64,000 bases of DNA from Pseudomonas sp. WS 5079 (GTDB lineage Bacteria; Pseudomonadota; Gammaproteobacteria; Pseudomonadales; Pseudomonadaceae). Below the pieces are notes generated by a model. It had not been told where the DNA came from and did not search any database. It saw nothing but the letters and a program-made list of their open reading frames with translations. Every line of letters begins with the position of its first letter. Positions within the stretch are counted from its first letter, which is position 1. The position numbers and the translations under genes were made by a program. Shown one piece after another: positions 60,054 through 64,000 of the stretch. The DNA is taken from assembly GCF_012985465.1 (NCBI RefSeq), contig NZ_JAAQWN010000006.1, positions 400,561 through 464,560 of the forward strand, written 5' to 3'.

Positions 60054-60407
60054 ATGTTCAATAACTGGCCCGACTTGCTGCCCACCGTGAAGAACGCCTT
60101 TGGCGCACTGGGTAAGAGCAACCCGAAGATGGTCAAAGCCTACATGGCGCTGGGCGAGGCTGCCGAGGAAAACAACGTCCTGGATGCCAAGACCCGCGAA
60201 CTGATCGCGATTGCCGTGGCCATCACCACCCGCTGCGACGGCTGCATCGGCGTGCATGCCGACGCCGCGATCAAGGCCGGCGCCACCCGCGAAGAAATCG
60301 CCGCGACGCTTGCCACCGCGATCTCGTTGAATGCCGGCGCCGCCTACATCTACTCGCTGCGCGCACTGGAAGCCTACGACACACTCAAACCAGCGCCGCA
60401 AAGTTGA
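60054..60407 (+). CDS. Carboxymuconolactone decarboxylase family (AhpD-like) protein
   Basis: A 117-residue alpha-helical protein of the CMD/AhpD family. The core LDAKTRELIAIAVAITTRCDGCIGVH at about residues 42-67 holds the CxxC pair and the following histidine of AhpD-type peroxidases, so redox activity is more likely than decarboxylation. The start MFNNWPDLLPTVKNAF is usual for the group. It follows GGAG with good spacing. The last 23 bases overlap the 3' end of the convergent GlxA-type regulator gene. Control by the divergent AraC protein is inferred. Confidence 0.9.
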   Translation: MFNNWPDLLPTVKNAFGALGKSNPKMVKAYMALGEAAEENNVLDAKTRELIAIAVAITTRCDGCIGVHADAAIKAGATREEIAATLATAISLNAGAAYIYSLRALEAYDTLKPAPQS

Positions 60408-61350
60408 GCCGGAACTGCTGCGGCGTCACCCCCAGCCGGCGATTGAACACGCTGCGCAGGTGCTGGGCGTCGCGAAACCCGCATTGGTAGGCCACGGTCT
60501 TCAGCGGTGCGGTGCTGCTTTCGAGCATCACCCGCGCCGCATCCACCCGCGCGCGCTCGACAAACTCTGCCGGGGTGATCCGCGCTTCGCGGGCAAACAC
60601 CCGCGAAAAGTTGCGCGCACTCATATTGGCCGCGCGGGCCAGGTCGGCGATGCCCAGGTCACCCGTCAGGTTCGCCAGCACGTACAACTGCACTTGCGCC
60701 ACCGCCGAGGTGGCTTCGGCGTGGGGCGTGAGGAACGGGCTGAACTGCGATTGCCCGCCGCTGCGCTGGGTAAACACCACCAGGCGCTTGGCCACGCTCA
60801 AGGCCACTTCCGGGCCGTGGTCCTGGGCCAACAGGTACAGCGACAGGTCGATGCCCGCCGTGACCCCGGCCGAGGTGTAGAGGTTGGCGTCCTGCACGTA
60901 GAGGCGGTCGGCGTCGACCTGGGTCGAGGGGCACAGGCGCGCCAGATCAGCCGCGTCGCTCCAGTGGGTGGTGACGGTTTTGCCATCCAGCAATCCGGCC
61001 CGGGCCAGCATGAAGGCGCCATTACAGATCGAACCGAAGCGCCGGGCCCTGGCGCTGGCGTCACGCAGCCATTGATGGAACGGCGCGCCGAAATCTTCGA
61101 AGGGCAACTGCGGGCCGCCGGCAACCAACAGCAGGTCATAGGCTTGCAGCGCATTGCTGTAATGGATATGAGCCTGCAAGGACAGACCGTTGGAACAGGC
61201 GATCTGGCCCTGGACCTGGCCGATGACTTCGAGCTGGTAATGATCCGCAGGCGCCAGGAAGCGATTGGCCTCGCAGAACACATCCATGGGGCCGGTCACG
61301 TCCAGCGACTGGACGCCGGGGAAGATCAGGATCGCGACGGTCTTGTGCAT
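60385..61350 (-). CDS. GlxA family regulator (DJ-1/PfpI domain plus AraC helix-turn-helix)
   Basis: A 321-residue regulator. The N-terminal DJ-1/PfpI-like domain (about 1-170) has VAILIFPGVQSLDVTGPMDVF, LLLVAGGPQLPFED, and FGSICNGAFMLARAGLLDGK with the nucleophile-elbow cysteine at about 110. The C-terminal AraC domain (about 215-318) has IADLARAANMSARNFSRVFA and AYQCGFRDAQHLRSVFNRRL. I chose the ATG at 61350 (MHKTVAIL). It is divergent from the HD protein gene at 61623, with a REP element between. DJ-1/AraC fusions often sense small nitrogen or reactive metabolites; the ligand is unknown. Confidence 0.9.
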   Translation of the reverse strand: MHKTVAILIFPGVQSLDVTGPMDVFCEANRFLAPADHYQLEVIGQVQGQIACSNGLSLQAHIHYSNALQAYDLLLVAGGPQLPFEDFGAPFHQWLRDASARARRFGSICNGAFMLARAGLLDGKTVTTHWSDAADLARLCPSTQVDADRLYVQDANLYTSAGVTAGIDLSLYLLAQDHGPEVALSVAKRLVVFTQRSGGQSQFSPFLTPHAEATSAVAQVQLYVLANLTGDLGIADLARAANMSARNFSRVFAREARITPAEFVERARVDAARVMLESSTAPLKTVAYQCGFRDAQHLRSVFNRRLGVTPQQFRLNFAALV

Positions 61351-61383
61351 GGGTAAACCTTCCTCTGGACTGTCGCAAAACCC

Positions 61384-61485
61384 TGTGGGAGCTGGCTTGT
61401 CGGATCGCCGCATCGCTGCGATGGCATCACCTGGGTATACCTGATGTACCGAGGCGATGCTATCGCAGGCAAGCCAGCTCCCACA
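61384..61485. repeat. REP inverted pair, GGAGCTGGCTTG type with a decayed left arm
   Basis: The left arm TGTGGGAGCTGGCTTGTCGG has lost the CCTGCGAT end, part of which reappears about 20 bases on (GCTGCGATGG). The right arm (ATCGCAGGCAAGCCAGCTCC) is intact. It lies between two divergent 5' ends. Confidence 0.85.
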
Positions 61486-61622
61486 TTGGATCGTGTACAA
61501 CCATGGCGCGATATGAAGGCACATTGGCCGGGATCGCGCCCCTGCGGCGGTGGTTGCCTGGCAGCTGGGCGACCAGACTGGACTGATCAGCGCCAACCGG
61601 CGCTTTCTTGAGGATCATGACC

Positions 61623-62264
61623 ATGAGCACCACCATCGCCGGCATCAAAATCCCCGACAGTGCCCTGGCCAAGGCTACCACCGAATACATCCGCGACATT
61701 GAATCCGACCTGCTCTACCACCACTCCCGCCGGGTGTTCCTGTTTGGCGCCTTGAGCGGCGAGCGCCAGCAATTGGCCTACAACCCGGAGCTGCTGTACG
61801 TCGGCGCAATGTTCCATGACTTGGGCCTGGTGGCCGGCCACCGCAGCGATGATGAGCGTTTTGAAGTGGACGGCGCCAACGCTGCTGCCGCCTTTCTGAA
61901 GCCTTATGGCTTGAGCGACGACGATATCGAGCAGGTGTGGCTGTCCATCGCCCTGCACACCACGCCGGGCGTGCCCAAGCACCTGCGCCCTACCGTCGCC
62001 CTGGTGACCGCTGGCGTGGAGATGGATGTGCTGGGCATGGACTACGCCGCGTTTACCCACGTGCAGCGCGAGGCGGTGGTGCATGCGCATCCACGGGGTG
62101 AAGGGTTCAAGGAGTGCATCATCTGCGCGTTTGCCGACGGGTTGCGCCATCGCCCGCAGACCACGTTTGGCAACGTGAAGACCGATGTGCTGGTGGATCA
62201 GGAGCCAGGGTTCAAGCCGATGAACTTTGTCGAGGTGATTCGCCAGTCGCCGTGGACGGCTTAA
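61623..62264 (+). CDS. HD-domain metal-dependent hydrolase, cyanamide hydratase-like
   Basis: A 213-residue HD-domain protein. The metal ligands are seen as His near residue 34 (YHHSRRVFLFG), His-Asp in AMFHDLGLVAGH near 65-66, and an Asp near 145 or later. The HSRRVFLFG stretch followed by AMFHDLGL is the pattern of the cyanamide hydratase/DDI2-like HD group, so hydration or hydrolysis of a small nitrogen compound is possible. It is not the phosphonate HD type seen earlier. I chose the ATG at 61623 (MSTTIAGIKIPD), ahead of which are two other in-frame ATGs. Divergent from the GlxA-type regulator, which probably controls it. Confidence 0.82.
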   Translation: MSTTIAGIKIPDSALAKATTEYIRDIESDLLYHHSRRVFLFGALSGERQQLAYNPELLYVGAMFHDLGLVAGHRSDDERFEVDGANAAAAFLKPYGLSDDDIEQVWLSIALHTTPGVPKHLRPTVALVTAGVEMDVLGMDYAAFTHVQREAVVHAHPRGEGFKECIICAFADGLRHRPQTTFGNVKTDVLVDQEPGFKPMNFVEVIRQSPWTA

Positions 62265-62283
62265 TCAACTTGAAATGCAATTG

Positions 62284-62376
62284 AATGTGGGAGCTGGCTT
62301 GCCTGCGATAGCGGTGGTTCAGTCACATCTTCTGTGACTGACACTCTGCTATCGCAGGCAAGCCAGCTCCCACATT
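62284..62376. repeat. REP inverted pair, GGAGCTGGCTTGCCTGCGATAG type
   Basis: Arms AATGTGGGAGCTGGCTTGCC and complement, with a second inner dyad CAGTCACA/TGTGACTG. Between the convergent HD gene and potI. Confidence 0.9.
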
Positions 62377-62394
62377 TTGAGCCTGTTCCGGCCG

Positions 62395-63279
62395 TTAGAC
62401 CGGTGCGGGCGCGCGCCGTACATCCGGCTGTTTCCAGCCATCCGCCGCAGCTTCTTCGATCGCTTGCTGGATCGCCTTCTTGCGCCGCTCTTCGGCACGG
62501 CGGCTGAAGAACCACACCAAAAAGGTCACCAGCGACACCGCCAACAGAATCAGGCTGGCCACGGCGTTGATCTCGGGCTTGACCCCAAGGCGCACCGCCG
62601 AGAACACTTCCATCGGCAAGGTGGTCGAACCCGGGCCCGACACGAAGCTGGCCAGTACCAGGTCATCCAGGGACAACGCGAACGACATCATGCCGCCCGC
62701 CGCCAGCGAGGGTGCGATCATCGGGATAGTGATCAGGAAGAACACCTTCCACGGCCGCGCACCCAGGTCCATGGCCGCCTCTTCGATCGACAGGTCCAGC
62801 TCACGCAAGCGTGCCGACACCACCACCGCCACATACGCCGCACAGAACGTGGTGTGGGCGATCCAGATGGTGACGATGCCACGCTCCTGGGGCCAGCCGA
62901 TCATCTGCGCCATGGCCACGAACAGCAGCAACAGCGACAGACCGGTGATCACTTCCGGCATCACCAGCGGCGCGGTCACCAGGCCGCCAAACAGCGTGCG
63001 GCCCTTGAACTGGCTGATACGGGTCAGCACGAACGCTGCCAACGTACCCAGCGCCACCGCGGCCACCGCCGTGTAGCAGGCGATTTCCAGGGAACGCGCC
63101 ACCGAGCCCATCAACTGGGTGTTGTCCAACAGGCCCACGTACCACTTGATCGACCAGCCGCCCCACACCGTCACCAGTTTCGATTCGTTGAACGAATAGA
63201 TCACCAGGATCAGCATCGGCAGGTAGATGAACAGCAGCCCTACGACCAGCATGAAGCTGGAGAAACTGAAGCGCTTCAT
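62395..63279 (-). CDS. potI: Polyamine ABC transporter permease PotI (SpuH)
   Basis: A 294-residue inner-membrane permease with six hydrophobic segments. The opening FIYLPMLILVIYSFNESKLV and the middle TAPLVMPEVITGLSLLLLFV are as in PotI of E. coli; the EAA loop is LSIEEAAMDLGARPWKVFFL near residues 160-179. The C-terminus is long and charged. Its ATG overlaps the potH stop (ATGA), so translation is coupled. In P. aeruginosa the corresponding genes are spuG and spuH of the putrescine/spermidine uptake system; the ATPase and binding-protein genes would lie beyond the window. Confidence 0.94.
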   Translation of the reverse strand: MKRFSFSSFMLVVGLLFIYLPMLILVIYSFNESKLVTVWGGWSIKWYVGLLDNTQLMGSVARSLEIACYTAVAAVALGTLAAFVLTRISQFKGRTLFGGLVTAPLVMPEVITGLSLLLLFVAMAQMIGWPQERGIVTIWIAHTTFCAAYVAVVVSARLRELDLSIEEAAMDLGARPWKVFFLITIPMIAPSLAAGGMMSFALSLDDLVLASFVSGPGSTTLPMEVFSAVRLGVKPEINAVASLILLAVSLVTFLVWFFSRRAEERRKKAIQQAIEEAAADGWKQPDVRRAPAPV

Positions 63280-64000
63280 ACCTTGCCCTCCATCTCTTTG
63301 GCTTGGCTGCGGTTAAACAGAATGATCGGCACGATCAGGATCGCCAGCATCACCACCGCCAGCGCAGAGGCCACCGGCCAGTCACGGTTGTTGAAGAATT
63401 CTTGCCACAACACTTTACCGATCATCAGGGTTTCCGGGCCGCCCAGCAGTTCCGGGATCACGAACTCGCCCACCACCGGGATGAATACCAGCATGCAGCC
63501 GGCAATGATGCCGTTCTTGGACAGCGGCACGGTGATTTTCCAGAAGCTGTTGAAAGTGCTCGAACCCAGGTCCGACGCGGCTTCCAGCAGGCTCTGGTCA
63601 TGTTTGACCAGGTTGGCATACAGCGGCAGGATCATGAACGGCAGGTACGAATAGACCACGCCGATATACACCGCGATATTGGTGTTGAGGATCTGCAACG
63701 GTTCGTTGATCAGGCCCATGGACATCAGGAAGCCATTGAGCAGGCCGTTGTTGCTAAGGATGCCCATCCACGCATACACGCGGATCAGGATCGCGGTCCA
63801 GGTCGGCATCATGATCAGCAGCACCAGCACGGTCTGCATCTCTTTGCGCGCACTGGCGATGGCATAGGCCATCGGGTAGCCGATCAGCAGGCACAAGGCC
63901 GTGCTGAAAAACGCCATCTTCAGCGAGCCCAGGTAGGCGGCAATGTACAGTTCGTCGCCGGCCAGCAGGCTGTAGTTGGCCAGGTTGAGCACCACCTCCA
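63276..64000 (-). CDS. potH: Polyamine ABC transporter permease PotH (SpuG), 5' end outside window
   Basis: The visible 241 codons form the C-terminal three quarters of a PotH-type permease. The stretch LNLANYSLLAGDELYIAAYL comes just inside the window edge and lies well after the normal N-terminus, which includes a first membrane helix; so no true start is visible here. Hydrophobic segments and the EAA loop (SLLEAASDLGSSTFNSFWKI) follow. PotH and PotI form the heterodimeric channel for polyamine import. Confidence 0.93.
   Translation of the reverse strand, partial: EVVLNLANYSLLAGDELYIAAYLGSLKMAFFSTALCLLIGYPMAYAIASARKEMQTVLVLLIMMPTWTAILIRVYAWMGILSNNGLLNGFLMSMGLINEPLQILNTNIAVYIGVVYSYLPFMILPLYANLVKHDQSLLEAASDLGSSTFNSFWKITVPLSKNGIIAGCMLVFIPVVGEFVIPELLGGPETLMIGKVLWQEFFNNRDWPVASALAVVMLAILIVPIILFNRSQAKEMEGKV

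Noticed and set aside
5861..62376. Repeated palindromic units considered as CRISPR
   Set aside because: They occur as isolated inverted pairs in many gaps, without a regular repeat-spacer row or cas genes.

Overview
The window is ordinary high-GC chromosomal DNA of a Pseudomonas, most likely of the P. fluorescens group. Evidence for this is the gene content (FtsY, LaoABCR-type long-chain alcohol oxidation, AaaA-type autotransporter, CadR/CadA, D-2-hydroxyglutarate dehydrogenase next to SerA, Spu/Pot permeases), the codon usage, and about 19 intergenic REP-type inverted repeats with Pseudomonas core sequences. From memory, the gene order matches the PA0303-PA0373 part of P. aeruginosa PAO1 read backwards, with a block around 19-34 kb (pchP, tcyP, DUF2868/DUF3482, phosphonate transport, cadmium export) that looks lineage-specific. 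I saw no tRNA, rRNA, CRISPR array, prophage or complete insertion sequence.

Layout. 1-5.9 kb: 3' part of the window edge gene ftsY, then a translationally coupled M16 peptidase pair with rsmD, and a YheT-like hydrolase. 6-11.3 kb: sseA and a laoR / laoC-laoB-laoA cluster for long-chain alcohol and aldehyde oxidation, with a dyad that could be the LaoR operator. 11.4-19 kb: coaD, ferredoxin, mutM, HDOD protein, rlmI, an MFS exporter, ilvD. 19-25.3 kb: phosphorylcholine phosphatase, cystine carrier, folA, and an overlapping membrane protein/GTPase pair (DUF2868-DUF3482) of unknown job. 25.3-33.8 kb: PhnZ-like HD oxygenase, 2-aminoethylphosphonate-type ABC transporter, LysR regulator, then cadA with divergent cadR. 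33.9-43.3 kb: thyA, lgt, NRDE protein, rppH-ptsP, a HAD phosphatase, ilvA and rpiA. 43.6-52.6 kb: AaaA-like autotransporter aminopeptidase, two SdiA-regulated paralogues, FAH-family enzyme, D-2-hydroxyglutarate dehydrogenase divergent from serA, DUF4399, and a solute-binding protein that seems to lack most of lobe 2. 52.7-64 kb: DUF523 and 2OG oxygenase, DUF2059, alpha/beta hydrolase, DUF6436, HacB-like acylase, AraC and GlxA regulators, small CMD and HD proteins, and the polyamine permeases potI and potH (cut by the window end).

How genes work together: LaoA, LaoB and LaoC form one oxidation route; SerA and D-2-hydroxyglutarate dehydrogenase can form a 2-oxoglutarate/D-2-hydroxyglutarate cycle that pulls serine synthesis forward; RppH and PtsP share an operon; CadR controls CadA from an elongated-spacer promoter. 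The best candidates for little-described biology are the DUF2868-DUF3482 module, the PhnZ-like gene without a visible PhnY partner, and the lobe-deleted binding protein. All family assignments were made by reading motifs, with no database search.
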